The notes: generated by a model not told the origin, from the sequence alone. A stretch of DNA of 15,459 bases from Clostridia bacterium (GCA_017414585.1 JAFQLN010000217.1:1-15459), one strand, 5' to 3'; positions 1 through 7,435 are shown, counted from the stretch's first letter. Program-made: numbers and translations.

Positions 1-2
1 AC

Positions 3-173
3 CGGAGAGATCTGATGGAAACCGCAAGGCAGGCAATTGCAAATCTTTCCTGGTATTTTACGGATCGGCTTCAGAATGCATTTTCCGACAAGAACCTGCC
101 GCAAGTTTCCCTGTACGGACAGCAGCTTCTTTCACTCTTCGATCTGCAGACAGCCATTGTTTCAACCGATTAA
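3..173 (+). pseudogene. NAGLU-like alpha-N-acetylglucosaminidase, upstream segment ending at an in-frame TAA
   Basis: This reading frame is open from the window edge and ends at TAA 171-173, giving 56 visible residues with the helical character of the NAGLU C-terminal region (for example METARQAIANLSWYF). Read through the TAA, the same frame continues directly into the protein at 177-614. Around the stop the residues run ...STD-stop-N-MLLGTWLEKA, which fits the family pattern D-S-x-F-LLGSWLE as I remember it from human NAGLU, with the stop taking the place of one residue and no frameshift. I therefore read this as the upstream part of one interrupted gene. The family (GH89) removes terminal alpha-linked N-acetylglucosamine from glycans such as heparan sulfate and mucins. 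The catalytic barrel would lie before the window. A sequencing error at one base cannot be excluded. Confidence 0.7.
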
Positions 174-176
174 AAT

Positions 177-614
177 ATGCTGCTCGGTACATGGCTCGAA
201 AAGGCAAAGCGGCACGGAAAAACGCCGGCGGAAAAAACTTACTTTGAGTGGAATGCGCGTGTGCAGATCACACTCTGGGCAAACAGGGAAGGGGCTGTGC
301 AGCTGCGCGATTATGCCGCACGGGAATGGCAGGGACTGCTGGAGGATTACTACCGCCCGCGCTGGGAGAGCTTTATTTCCCGTTTGGAAATCGCACTGCT
401 GACCGATACGCCGCTGGAAACAATCAACCACTACGATGAAGAACTGCCGTTTGTGTACCGCAAAAAGGAATATCCTACGGTTCCTTCCGGCTGCTTGAAA
501 GAGGCGGTCACCGCTGCTCTGCGTGCTGTTCAGGCATGCAGAATCATCCATCGGGAAGAAGAAGGCGAGCAGGACAGCTTTGAGGAAAACGTGAAAAAGA
601 CAGTCACGCTCTGA
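177..614 (+). CDS. NAGLU-like alpha-N-acetylglucosaminidase, C-terminal domain fragment
   Basis: The 145-residue product carries hallmarks of the NAGLU C-terminal all-helical domain: LLGTWLEKAK at residues 2-11, a stretch with FEWNARVQITLW around residues 23-34, and an aromatic-rich YYRPRWESF near residues 58-66. The tail with FVYRKKEYPTVPSG also fits the family end. It begins in the same frame as the segment ending at 173, only one codon after that stop. No Shine-Dalgarno sequence precedes ATG 177 (the upstream bases read ...ttcaaccgattaaaat), so independent translation is doubtful. The fragment lacks the catalytic barrel and would not be an enzyme alone. The natural reading is the 3' part of a gene broken by a nonsense codon, or a genuine full gene with an error at 171-173. 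Confidence 0.72.
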   Translation: MLLGTWLEKAKRHGKTPAEKTYFEWNARVQITLWANREGAVQLRDYAAREWQGLLEDYYRPRWESFISRLEIALLTDTPLETINHYDEELPFVYRKKEYPTVPSGCLKEAVTAALRAVQACRIIHREEEGEQDSFEENVKKTVTL

Positions 615-634
615 ACAGCAGGGGAAAATTCTCC

Positions 635-664
635 TTGACAAAAACGGGGGAACTGGTATATAAT
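635..664 (+). promoter_or_regulatory. Sigma-A promoter for the nitroreductase operon
   Basis: Perfect TTGACA at 635-640 and perfect TATAAT at 659-664 are separated by 18 bp. Transcription would start near 671, about 25 bases before the nitroreductase ATG. The ribosome site AAGGA lies at 682-686. The promoter begins 20 bases after the end of the NAGLU gene, so the nitroreductase pair is an independent unit. Confidence 0.85.
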
Positions 665-696
665 GAATAAAAATTGTCTGTAAGGATGTGTGAAAA

Positions 697-1275
697 ATGA
701 TCCGTGATATCGTTATTGAATCCAGAAGCTACCGCAGCTTCGATGAAAATGTGCAAGTCGGAAAGGAAGACCTCGAAACCTTCCTCGACACAGCCAGACT
801 CTGCCCGAGCGCTGTGAACCGTCAGCCTCTCAAATACCGCCTCGTGTATGACAAGGCAGAGGTGGAAGAAACCCTTGCCATTACCGCATGGGCAGGCGCG
901 CTTCCCGAGCTCAAGCTCCCGCCGGACGGACATCATCCCGCCGCATTCATCGTCATGTGCTGTGATACCTCCGTATGCGATGACAATAACTGGGTGCGCT
1001 TTGACGCCGGAATCGCCGCACAGACCATTTGCCTGCAGGCAGCGGAAGCTGGACTTGGTACGTGCATCATCGGTGCGTTCAACCCCGAAGAAATGTCGAA
1101 AACACTCCTGATTCCCAAAAAGTACAAGCCCGTCTGCGCCATTGCCTTCGGTGCGCCGGATGAAACTGTTCTCATCTGCAATGTTCCCGAAAGCGGCAAA
1201 ACGATCTATTTCCGCGACAAGGCGAACATTCACTACGTCCCCAAGCGTTCCCTCGAGGAGATCATCATCGAATGA
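697..1275 (+). CDS. Nitroreductase family flavoprotein
   Basis: This 192-residue protein matches the small FMN-dependent nitroreductase family (PF00881 type), which uses NAD(P)H to reduce nitro groups, quinones or related electrophiles and usually works as a cytoplasmic dimer. The FMN-phosphate-binding start is visible as RSYRSF at residues 10-15, followed by PSAVNRQPLKY near residues 37-47. The conserved helix and loop FDAGIAAQTICLQAAEAGLG sits near residues 103-122. A region of the type IPKKYKPVCAIAFG follows near residues 144-157. Length is typical of the short, ferredoxin-free members. AAGGA at 682-686 supports the ATG at 697. The gene overlaps the next one by ATGA, which implies translational coupling. 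The true substrate cannot be read from sequence. Confidence 0.88.
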   Translation: MIRDIVIESRSYRSFDENVQVGKEDLETFLDTARLCPSAVNRQPLKYRLVYDKAEVEETLAITAWAGALPELKLPPDGHHPAAFIVMCCDTSVCDDNNWVRFDAGIAAQTICLQAAEAGLGTCIIGAFNPEEMSKTLLIPKKYKPVCAIAFGAPDETVLICNVPESGKTIYFRDKANIHYVPKRSLEEIIIE

Positions 1276-1829
1276 CCTATGTTCCATTGGCGGTTCTGCT
1301 GGCAGTAGTTCTTTCCGCATTGACAGTGTACGGCGAAAGACAGGCTGTGCAGACGGAAACAAAGCTCGGAATCCTTGCCGGTATCAACATCGGACTGGCG
1401 GCAGGAGGGACTGCAGCAGTGCTGATTCCGCATTTCCTTTTCCGTCAGACTGCGGAAAATCCTGCGCTGGACGAAGATTTTCTCACATGGGCACAGGATA
1501 TGTTCGGAATCTGGTATCAGATTGTTCTGCCCGTGTTCGGCGTGCTGGCAGGAATTACATTTCTCTCCGTTCTGACTGCAATTGCCGATAAAAAACAGCA
1601 GAGCGGGAATGCGCCGCATATACGGATGCTCACCGTCTGTGCATCATCCGTCCTGCTTCTGATCCTGACGCCGTTTTACGGATTCATGACGGAAAATGAA
1701 ATGATTCCGCTGTATCAGTATGTTTTATGGTCCGGCGTCGGCTTTGCGCTTCTGATGCGGATATGCACTGTGCCGGAGTATTTTCTTCGTATCCGTCTTC
1801 TCCGGAAGCGTTCTGTGAAAAAGAAGTGA
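1272..1829 (+). CDS. Multi-pass membrane protein of unknown function
   Basis: I do not recognise a family for this 185-residue protein. It has four to five hydrophobic segments: roughly residues 3-19, 32-57, 79-104, 119-136 and 147-163. It ends in a strongly basic tail (RIRLLRKRSVKKK), which by the positive-inside rule should face the cytoplasm. The start ATG overlaps the nitroreductase stop (ATGA at 1272-1275), and GAGGAG at 1255-1260, inside the upstream gene, could serve as ribosome site. The overlap makes co-expression with the nitroreductase very likely, but no shared function can be derived from that alone. Confidence 0.7.
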   Translation: MTYVPLAVLLAVVLSALTVYGERQAVQTETKLGILAGINIGLAAGGTAAVLIPHFLFRQTAENPALDEDFLTWAQDMFGIWYQIVLPVFGVLAGITFLSVLTAIADKKQQSGNAPHIRMLTVCASSVLLLILTPFYGFMTENEMIPLYQYVLWSGVGFALLMRICTVPEYFLRIRLLRKRSVKKK

Positions 1830-1859
1830 TAAACTTTTCATGTTTGATTGAAAAATCAC
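1826..1859 (+). terminator. Weak hairpin after the nitroreductase operon
   Basis: GTGAT 1826-1830 pairs with ATCAC 1855-1859, and TTTTC 1835-1839 pairs with GAAAA 1850-1854, with a four-base bulge between the two stems. The left arm begins inside the membrane-protein stop codon. There is no good T-tract directly after it, so termination activity is uncertain. Confidence 0.3.
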
Positions 1860-1877
1860 GAAAATTACGTATTTCCC

Positions 1878-1909
1878 TTGCTTTTATTTGCAGAATATGT
1901 TAATATAAT
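1878..1909 (+). promoter_or_regulatory. Probable promoter for the beta-solenoid protein
   Basis: TTGCTT at 1878-1883 is followed after 17 bp by TAATAT at 1901-1906. A perfect TATAAT also overlaps at 1904-1909, although with a 20-bp spacing. The region is much more AT-rich than the surrounding genes. The transcript would carry a leader of about 125 bases before ATG 2040. Confidence 0.55.
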
Positions 1910-1944
1910 AATATTCTATTGTGTTAAAAGGAAGCCTTGTGAAA

Positions 1945-2043
1945 ATGATCGGCATCCGATTCTCCTACCGATATCCGGTATTCCGGAAAAGGGGGGATAC
2001 GGGCGCTGCTTTTTCGCGGACTTCAAAAGAAAGGCTTATATGA
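1945..2043 (+). CDS. Possible 32-residue leader ORF
   Basis: An ATG at 1945 opens a 32-codon frame beginning MIGIRFSYRYPVFRKRG and ending at TGA 2041-2043. It is preceded by AAAGGAAG at 1927-1934, a fair ribosome site 10 bases from the ATG. Its stop overlaps the start of the next protein as ATGA (2040-2043), the arrangement expected for translational coupling. The product is short, basic and has no recognised family. Two small hairpins, 1948-1960 and 1975-1986, lie within it. It could be a real small gene, a regulatory leader peptide, or chance. Confidence 0.3.
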   Translation: MIGIRFSYRYPVFRKRGDTGAAFSRTSKERLI

Positions 2044-2948
2044 TCATGATCCGGCGAATCTCTCTTATCCTTCTCACCGCAGTGATGCTCTTTTCTCTGG
2101 CTGCCGCGGCTCTTCCTGCAGCTGCAGCCGATACGGTAACAACTACCGTCAACATCGCAACCGCCAACAAAAACGTACGCGGTCCCGGCTATGACTGGGC
2201 GAACCGCTACGACATCCTCACATTGGACGGACTGAATATTGATACCAGTGACGCATACGGACTCCGTCTGCCGAAAAACTGCACGGTCGTTCTCAAAGGA
2301 AACAACACCATCAAAGCGGCGAAATACGGTGTTTCCTGCTCCGGTACCGTCGTTTTCAAGGGTTCCGGCAAACTGACGATTGAAGCCGGTGAAATCGGCA
2401 TTTATCTCATCGCGCAGGACAGCACGCAGAAAGTCCGTCTCATCGAAGGAAAATACGAAATTACCGCAGGCACGTACGGCATTTACAGCGACGCATCGGA
2501 CTTTTCCTTTGTCGGCGAGTCCATGTCCGTGAAAGTAGCGGATGAAAACGGTGCGGCTGTCAGCGGCCGTGCGGTCAATCTGCTCGGCGGATCGTTCAGC
2601 GCAAATGCTCCTGTTGAATCCACGCACCAGCTCCTTGTCGATGGCCTGAAGATTGATGTGGACGCAAACCGCGCTGCTTTTTCCTCGAAGAACCTGACCG
2701 TCAAGAATCTCAGTCTGGCGGGCGAATACGCAGGGGAATCTTCCGTACACGCCAAGTCCACACGCAAAGAAGTGCGTGACAGCATTCTCTTTGGGGAAAG
2801 CGTTCCCGGCTGGGTAGATTACATCCTGCTTCTGGCTGCAACAGCCGGTATCGCAGCCGCTGTCGTTGTCCCTGTTCTGCGCAAGAAGAAAAAGAGAGAA
2901 GAACTTTACAAGCGTCTCGCGGAAGAAGGCTACGATATTATAAAATAA
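2040..2948 (+). CDS. Secreted, C-terminally membrane-anchored beta-solenoid-like protein
   Basis: I place the start at ATG 2040 (ATG 2046 is an alternative), giving 302 residues, because a classical signal peptide begins there: MIMIRR, then a hydrophobic core, then ALPAAAA with likely cleavage after about residue 30. GAAAGG lies just upstream at 2029-2034. The reading frame stays open back to 1848, but that part looks non-coding and spans the promoter. The exported part (about 31-250) holds short repeating strand-turn units such as LTLDGLNIDTSDAYGL, CTVVLKGNNTIKAAKYG and GTVVFKGSGKLTIEAG. This is the look of right-handed beta-helix or carbohydrate-binding surface proteins common in gut Firmicutes. 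A transmembrane helix at about 258-280 is followed by RKKKKREELYKRL and a short cytoplasmic tail. It is probably a surface protein held in the membrane; its ligand is unknown. Confidence 0.72.
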   Translation: MIMIRRISLILLTAVMLFSLAAAALPAAAADTVTTTVNIATANKNVRGPGYDWANRYDILTLDGLNIDTSDAYGLRLPKNCTVVLKGNNTIKAAKYGVSCSGTVVFKGSGKLTIEAGEIGIYLIAQDSTQKVRLIEGKYEITAGTYGIYSDASDFSFVGESMSVKVADENGAAVSGRAVNLLGGSFSANAPVESTHQLLVDGLKIDVDANRAAFSSKNLTVKNLSLAGEYAGESSVHAKSTRKEVRDSILFGESVPGWVDYILLLAATAGIAAAVVVPVLRKKKKREELYKRLAEEGYDIIK

Positions 2949-2955
2949 CAGCCCG

Positions 2956-3000
2956 AAAGCTGTCAGGCATGAAACACATTCCCCCTGGCAGCTTTTCTTT
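2956..3000 (+). terminator. Rho-independent terminator after the beta-solenoid gene
   Basis: AAAGCTGTCAGG at 2956-2967 pairs with CCTGGCAGCTTT at 2984-2995, a 12-bp stem with one G-U type position and a 16-base loop. It runs directly into TTTTCTTT at 2993-3000. It lies eight bases after the stop codon. Confidence 0.75.
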
Positions 3001-3047
3001 GCTGCTTTCGGAAACTGTAACAAGAAACAAAATAACGAGGTGTTTTT

Positions 3048-4256
3048 ATGAAATCCATTCGTGAAATTTATAAAATCGGACGCGGTCCCTCCAGTTCCCA
3101 TACCATGGGACCGCAGAAAGCCGCCGCCATTTTTGCAGCCGAACACCCGGATGCTGCGTCCTATAAAGCGGTTCTCTACGGTTCTCTTGCTGAAACCGGA
3201 AAGGGGCACCGCACCGATACGGCGATTCTCGAAACCTTTGAACCGAAAAACTGTGAAATCGAATTCCGCGTGGACAGAAATATCGAGCTCCCGCATGACA
3301 ATACCCTCGACTTGTTCGCTCTGGACGAAAACGGAAACGAAACGGCAAAAATGCGCGTTATGTCTGTCGGAGGCGGGGATATCGTCATCGAAGGAAACCC
3401 CGCATATGATCTGCCGGAGATCTACAGCGAATCCACCTTCGGAGAAATTGCGGAAATCTGCCTCAACCGCAATATCCGCCTTTCCGATTACGTCTTTGAA
3501 CATGAAGGCGAGGAAATCAAGCTCTTTCTCCATCAGGTGTGGGACGTCATGCGCCATGCCATTGCGGACGGTCTGAAAGGCAGGGGAACGCTTCCCGGCG
3601 GACTGAACGTCGAGAAAAAAGCGCAGTATCTCTATAACCAGCGCCATATTGACGAATCGGCGAATACGAGAGAAAACCGTCTTGTCTGTGCGTATGCCTT
3701 TGCCGTCAGCGAACAGAACGCGGACTGCGGGACGATCGTTACCGCACCTACCTGCGGTGCCTGTGCCGTTCTTCCGTCCGTTCTCCGCTATATGCAGGAA
3801 CAGAAGGGATTTTCCGACGATGATGTTGTCCGCGCGCTTGCCGTTGCCGGACTGATCGGAACCATTGTCAAGAAGAATGCATCCATTTCCGGTGCGGAAT
3901 GCGGCTGTCAGGCGGAAATCGGGACAGCCTGCTCCATGGCTGCCGCTGCTCTCTGCGAACTGCACAGCATGGCGATCGGACAGATAGAATACGCTGCCGA
4001 AGTTGCGCTTGAGCATCACCTCGGACTCACCTGCGACCCGATCTGCGGATTGGTGCAGATTCCCTGCATTGAGCGGAATGCCGTAGCCGCGATGCGTGCG
4101 ATCAACGCGCTGTCTCTGGCAAACTTCCTTTCGGAAACAAGAAAAATTTCTTTCGATGTCGTGGTGCAGACCATGTACGAAACCGGACGAGATCTGCATT
4201 TCCGTTACCGTGAAACAGCGGAAGGCGGTCTGGCGAAGACTTACCGTGTAAGCTGA
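3048..4256 (+). CDS. sdaA: L-serine ammonia-lyase (L-serine dehydratase), iron-sulfur, single-chain
   Basis: This enzyme deaminates L-serine to pyruvate and ammonia in the cytoplasm using an oxygen-sensitive [4Fe-4S] cluster. The 402-residue chain carries both usual parts: an N-terminal beta domain with the family signature GRGPSSSHTMGP at residues 11-22, and a C-terminal alpha domain with TAPTCGACAVLP at about 232-243. Likely cluster ligands are C287 (GCQ), C329 (LTCDP) and C340 (IPCIERN). Their spacings of 42 and 11 match the ligand spacing I know from the Legionella enzyme. Length fits single-chain forms rather than the split alpha/beta type. GAGGTG at 3037-3042 supports the start. I see no good promoter in the short gap after the upstream terminator, so it may depend on partial readthrough or a weak promoter. 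Confidence 0.93.
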   Translation: MKSIREIYKIGRGPSSSHTMGPQKAAAIFAAEHPDAASYKAVLYGSLAETGKGHRTDTAILETFEPKNCEIEFRVDRNIELPHDNTLDLFALDENGNETAKMRVMSVGGGDIVIEGNPAYDLPEIYSESTFGEIAEICLNRNIRLSDYVFEHEGEEIKLFLHQVWDVMRHAIADGLKGRGTLPGGLNVEKKAQYLYNQRHIDESANTRENRLVCAYAFAVSEQNADCGTIVTAPTCGACAVLPSVLRYMQEQKGFSDDDVVRALAVAGLIGTIVKKNASISGAECGCQAEIGTACSMAAAALCELHSMAIGQIEYAAEVALEHHLGLTCDPICGLVQIPCIERNAVAAMRAINALSLANFLSETRKISFDVVVQTMYETGRDLHFRYRETAEGGLAKTYRVS

Positions 4257-4312
4257 TCGGGAAAGAACAGCGTCGATTTATAAAACTTCCGCCAAAAAAA
4301 TGAAAAAATCCC

Positions 4313-4341
4313 TTGCGGATGGGCAGTGATTGTGCTACAAT
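4313..4341 (+). promoter_or_regulatory. Promoter of the ABC exporter gene
   Basis: TTGCGG at 4313-4318 and TACAAT at 4336-4341 are 17 bp apart, and TGC directly before the -10 (4333-4335) makes it an extended -10 element. The predicted start of transcription near 4348 leaves a leader of about 30 bases with AGGGGG at 4364-4369. Because the -10 lies downstream of ATG 4330, that upstream ATG cannot be the start used by this promoter. Confidence 0.7.
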
Positions 4342-4377
4342 AACCACAGCTCAACCGAATCGCAGGGGGTTTTTCTT

Positions 4378-6120
4378 ATGATCAAACGTATGCTCGGACT
4401 GGCGAAGCCGTGGTGGGGTTCACTGGCAGTAACCGTTCTGTCCCTGATTGCCGCATCGCTTCTCAGTCTCGTTACACCGGAAGCTGTCCGGCGGCTGACC
4501 GCACTTCTGGCAGAACCGGAAAAGCTGACCGCGGCTGTTCTCGGCATTTATGTCGCGGTTCTTGCAGGCGCATATCTGCTCCGGGGAATCTGCCGGTTCT
4601 TTGCACTCTGGCAGTCGCACGTTGCTGCATGGAATTTTGTCGGCAATCTCACAAAGATGTGCTATGACAAGCTGCAGTCCTTGTCGATGCGGTATTACTC
4701 CGATAAGCAGACCGGCGAAATCATGTCTCGCATGATCAACGATACCCGCCAGCTGGAGGTGCTGATTGCGCATTCTCTCCCGGATATGGCGATGAATGTC
4801 ATTGTAATTCTCGGCGTCGCCGTGATGATTTTCCGCATCAATCCGGCTCTCGCCGCGGCAACATTGATTCCTGTGCCGTTCATCTTCCTTCTTTCGCGGA
4901 TTTTTATTACCAAAGTTGCGCCGCTGTTCAAGATCAATCAGGAAGTTCTCGCCGAACTGAACGCACATACGCAGGATAACCTCTCCGGTATGAAGGAAAT
5001 TCAGGCGTTCGGCAAAGAGGGAGCGGAATCGCTCTCGATGATGGAATACTGCAAAAAGTACATCTATGTCAACGTCCGTGCGAATTTCTATAACGCCATG
5101 TACCACCCGTCCGTGGAATTCATGACTTCTATCGGTACGGTGATCGTCATGGGTGTCGGCGGCGTGCTTGCTATGCGCGGAACGATGTCTACAGCGGATA
5201 TCGTCGGATTCTTCATGTACCTCTCCCTGTTCTATACACCGCTGTCCGCACTCGCACGTCTGGCGGAAGACATTCAGGTTGCCGGGGCGTGTTCAACCCG
5301 CGTACTGGAACTGCTTGATACACAGAGCGAAATCAAGGAAGCCGATGACGCGGAAGATCTTCCCGTCGGAAAAGGCGAAATTGCTTTTGAAAACGTCACT
5401 TTCGGCTATGGTGATGATACCTGTGTGCTGGACAACATTTCGTTTGAAGCAAAGCCTGGTGAAATGATCGCGCTTGTGGGTGCAACCGGTGTGGGGAAGA
5501 CGACGATCGTTTCTCTGCTCGAACGGTTTTACGATCCGCAGAAGGGGAAAATCCTTCTCGACGGACACGACACAAAGAAGGCGACGCTCAAATCCCTGCG
5601 TGAGAATATTTCCATCGTTCTGCAGGATGTTTTCCTGTTCAACGGAACGGTCTATGACAACATCGCCTACGGTGTGGATAATCCGCGCGAAGAGGATGTT
5701 TACGAAGCGGCGAAGATTGCCTGCGCGGACGAGTTCATCCGTGCCATGCCCGACGGATACCGGACAAAAATCGGAGAACGCGGCGTCCGTCTTTCCGGGG
5801 GACAGAAACAGCGTCTGGCGATTGCGCGTGCGGTTCTGCGGAAAACGCCCGTGCTTGTTCTCGACGAAGCGACTTCCGCGGTTGACAACGAAACCGAAGC
5901 GCAGATCCAGCAGGCGATTGAAAATCTCACCGGAAAGCATACGCTGATTGCCATTGCGCACCGACTGTCCACCGTCCGGAAAGCGGACAAGATCATCGTT
6001 CTCAAAGACGGCAGAATCGCCGAACAGGGAACGCATGAGGAACTGGCTGCCCGCGGCGGTATTTATGCGGGGATGTGCGGCATCCACGACACGGACGCTC
6101 TGATCAAAATCGAAAACTGA
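4378..6120 (+). CDS. ABC-type half exporter (membrane domain fused to ATPase)
   Basis: This 580-residue protein joins an N-terminal six-helix exporter domain (about residues 1-310) to a nucleotide-binding domain (about 335-575), the MsbA/multidrug-like layout that works as a dimer in the inner membrane. All ATPase motifs are intact: Walker A GATGVGKTT with K374, a Q-loop in IVLQDVFLFNGTVYDNI, signature LSGGQ at 472-476, Walker B VLVLDEATSAVDNETE with D496 and E497, and switch histidine H528 in IAHRLS. The start ATG 4378 has AGGGGG eight bases upstream and lies after the promoter. The gene stands alone: there is no second half-transporter beside it, so a homodimer is likely. The exported substrate (lipid, drug or peptide) cannot be told from sequence. 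Confidence 0.92.
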   Translation: MIKRMLGLAKPWWGSLAVTVLSLIAASLLSLVTPEAVRRLTALLAEPEKLTAAVLGIYVAVLAGAYLLRGICRFFALWQSHVAAWNFVGNLTKMCYDKLQSLSMRYYSDKQTGEIMSRMINDTRQLEVLIAHSLPDMAMNVIVILGVAVMIFRINPALAAATLIPVPFIFLLSRIFITKVAPLFKINQEVLAELNAHTQDNLSGMKEIQAFGKEGAESLSMMEYCKKYIYVNVRANFYNAMYHPSVEFMTSIGTVIVMGVGGVLAMRGTMSTADIVGFFMYLSLFYTPLSALARLAEDIQVAGACSTRVLELLDTQSEIKEADDAEDLPVGKGEIAFENVTFGYGDDTCVLDNISFEAKPGEMIALVGATGVGKTTIVSLLERFYDPQKGKILLDGHDTKKATLKSLRENISIVLQDVFLFNGTVYDNIAYGVDNPREEDVYEAAKIACADEFIRAMPDGYRTKIGERGVRLSGGQKQRLAIARAVLRKTPVLVLDEATSAVDNETEAQIQQAIENLTGKHTLIAIAHRLSTVRKADKIIVLKDGRIAEQGTHEELAARGGIYAGMCGIHDTDALIKIEN

Positions 6121-6131
6121 ATAAATACAAA

Positions 6132-6171
6132 AATGCCCGGTCTGCGGAAATTTTCCACAGGATCGGGCATT
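6132..6171. terminator. Bidirectional hairpin between convergent genes
   Basis: AATGCCCG at 6132-6139 pairs with CGGGCATT at 6164-6171. It lies between the ABC exporter (plus) and the UroD-like gene (minus), which converge here. On the minus strand the stem is followed by TTTGTATTTAT, a better T-tract than the TTATT seen on the plus strand, so it may serve mainly the minus-strand gene but can act for both. Confidence 0.65.
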
Positions 6172-6188
6172 ATTCTGCCATCGTTTAT

Positions 6189-7268
6189 TCAGTTTAAAAC
6201 CTGACTGCGTGCGAGTTCTCTTGCTCTCTTTTCGATGGCGGCAGCTTCTTCTCGGTCTTTGACACCGCCGATGATTAGCTGAAGTCCGATCGGGGAGAGA
6301 TTCTGCATGAGAAATTCGATTTCATCCTTATGCGGCAGAAGCACAAGCCCTTTTCCTGCTTTCTGAATCTTTCGCAGCGCTTCAATGCTTGCGGAGGTCT
6401 TCGGCTGACCTGCAACGCGAGTCCACTGGATGTTGTCGATGCCCTTGACGGAGAGGATCATATCGAGATGACGGAGCTGTTCCACACCGTCGAGATGGTA
6501 GGTGGTGTGCTCAAAAGCAGAGGAAGTTTCTTCCAGTTCCGGCAGGACGAATTCTTCAAACATGGCAGGAGAAATCATGACGCTGTAGTCGCACTGAATC
6601 TGCAGATGCCGCGCGGGCGACCAAAGCTGCATCCAGGAATGCGACGAACCGCCGGCGTTGTTGTCTTTGACTGCTTCAAAGTATGCCTTCTGCGTTTCTT
6701 TCCATACGGCAGTGATTTTATCTATTGCCGCGTGAACGAATTCTTTTTCTTCGATCATGTCGAACAGGAGATTTTCACTTCCGCGCAGATGAGCCAGAGC
6801 GTCAACAATGCCGCAGTTGTCGTTCATGCCGACAAGATACCGCTTTCCGACAAGACGAACCAGCTCGCTGACAGTATCCATCTGGCGGCGGAATGCAGAT
6901 TCGTCATACTTCAGGAGAGAAACGTCGGGCTCGCGGATGACGGGATCAAACCAGATTGTACCGGGGACATAGTTTGGAATACTGCCGAAAAACTGACAAT
7001 GACCTGCCGTTCCGAAATTGAGTATCTGTGAGGGAACGGATTCATACAGGAATTCCGTGTGTTCACAGGCGTTCACCATGGATGTATACAAATACTGGGG
7101 ATTATTGTACCGTTCTTCAATGGTGTATTCCCGTTCAAAAGGAATTGTATTACCATTGGATTTGCCCAAACGGATCGACAGACAGCAGCGATCGGTGTTT
7201 TCCTTATCCCAATATGCGGCAAAACGATTTTTGGTTTCTTCCCAGTTCTCTTTATAGTATGTCAGCAT
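6189..7268 (-). CDS. Uroporphyrinogen decarboxylase / corrinoid methyltransferase-like protein
   Basis: The 359-residue protein resembles the divergent UroD-like TIM-barrel family of anaerobes, related to MtaA-type methyltransferases that act on corrinoid proteins; some members are listed as trimethylamine corrinoid protein 2. Supporting stretches are WSPARHLQIQCDYSVMISP, FEEFVLPELEE, a conserved TTYHLDGVEQLRHLDMIL and IDNIQWTRVAGQ. The histidine of YHLDG and the cysteine of QCDYS could be metal ligands, by analogy only. It is not a haem-pathway HemE: the HemE N-terminal arginine motif is absent. I chose ATG 7268 because GGAGGAG (7280-7274) lies five bases upstream; the frame extends to 7316 without a ribosome site. 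No corrinoid protein or methyltransferase partner is nearby, so the substrate is unknown. Confidence 0.65.
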   Translation of the reverse strand: MLTYYKENWEETKNRFAAYWDKENTDRCCLSIRLGKSNGNTIPFEREYTIEERYNNPQYLYTSMVNACEHTEFLYESVPSQILNFGTAGHCQFFGSIPNYVPGTIWFDPVIREPDVSLLKYDESAFRRQMDTVSELVRLVGKRYLVGMNDNCGIVDALAHLRGSENLLFDMIEEKEFVHAAIDKITAVWKETQKAYFEAVKDNNAGGSSHSWMQLWSPARHLQIQCDYSVMISPAMFEEFVLPELEETSSAFEHTTYHLDGVEQLRHLDMILSVKGIDNIQWTRVAGQPKTSASIEALRKIQKAGKGLVLLPHKDEIEFLMQNLSPIGLQLIIGGVKDREEAAAIEKRARELARSQVLN

Positions 7269-7339
7269 TTGTTCTCCTCCGTGTCCTTTACTGCGGGCGT
7301 TTGAAAGATTATACAATTTTTCACTTTCTTACATTTTTC

Positions 7340-7368
7340 ATTATAGCATATCATCGAATGGATTACAA
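7340..7368 (-). promoter_or_regulatory. Promoter of the UroD-like gene
   Basis: Read on the minus strand, TTGTAA (7368-7363) is followed after 17 bp by TATAAT (7345-7340), with TGC directly before it (7348-7346) as an extended -10. A second TATAAT on the minus strand at 7313-7308 has no convincing -35. Confidence 0.6.
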
Positions 7369-7435
7369 GTGAGAAGAACAAAAAACGGAACAGGAAGCCA
7401 AGATATAATTGTCAGATTTTTTCCGTATAATAAAT

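Noticed and set aside
162..641. 159-codon minus-strand frame opposite the NAGLU fragment
   Set aside because: It is antisense to a protein with clear family motifs, runs through the nitroreductase promoter, and shows no recognisable motif.
1965..4199. A 744-codon open frame on the minus strand
   Set aside because: It lies antisense to both the beta-solenoid gene and sdaA, crosses the terminator between them, and its translation has no family-like motifs. It is a by-product of codon use in the true genes.
4330..4377. Upstream start of the ABC exporter at ATG 4330
   Set aside because: The promoter -10 lies at 4336-4341, so the transcript starts after this ATG, and AGGGGG precedes ATG 4378.
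7403..7431. Possible plus-strand promoter at TTGTCA / TATAAT near 7409-7431
   Set aside because: The spacing is only 11 bp and there is no plus-strand gene downstream.
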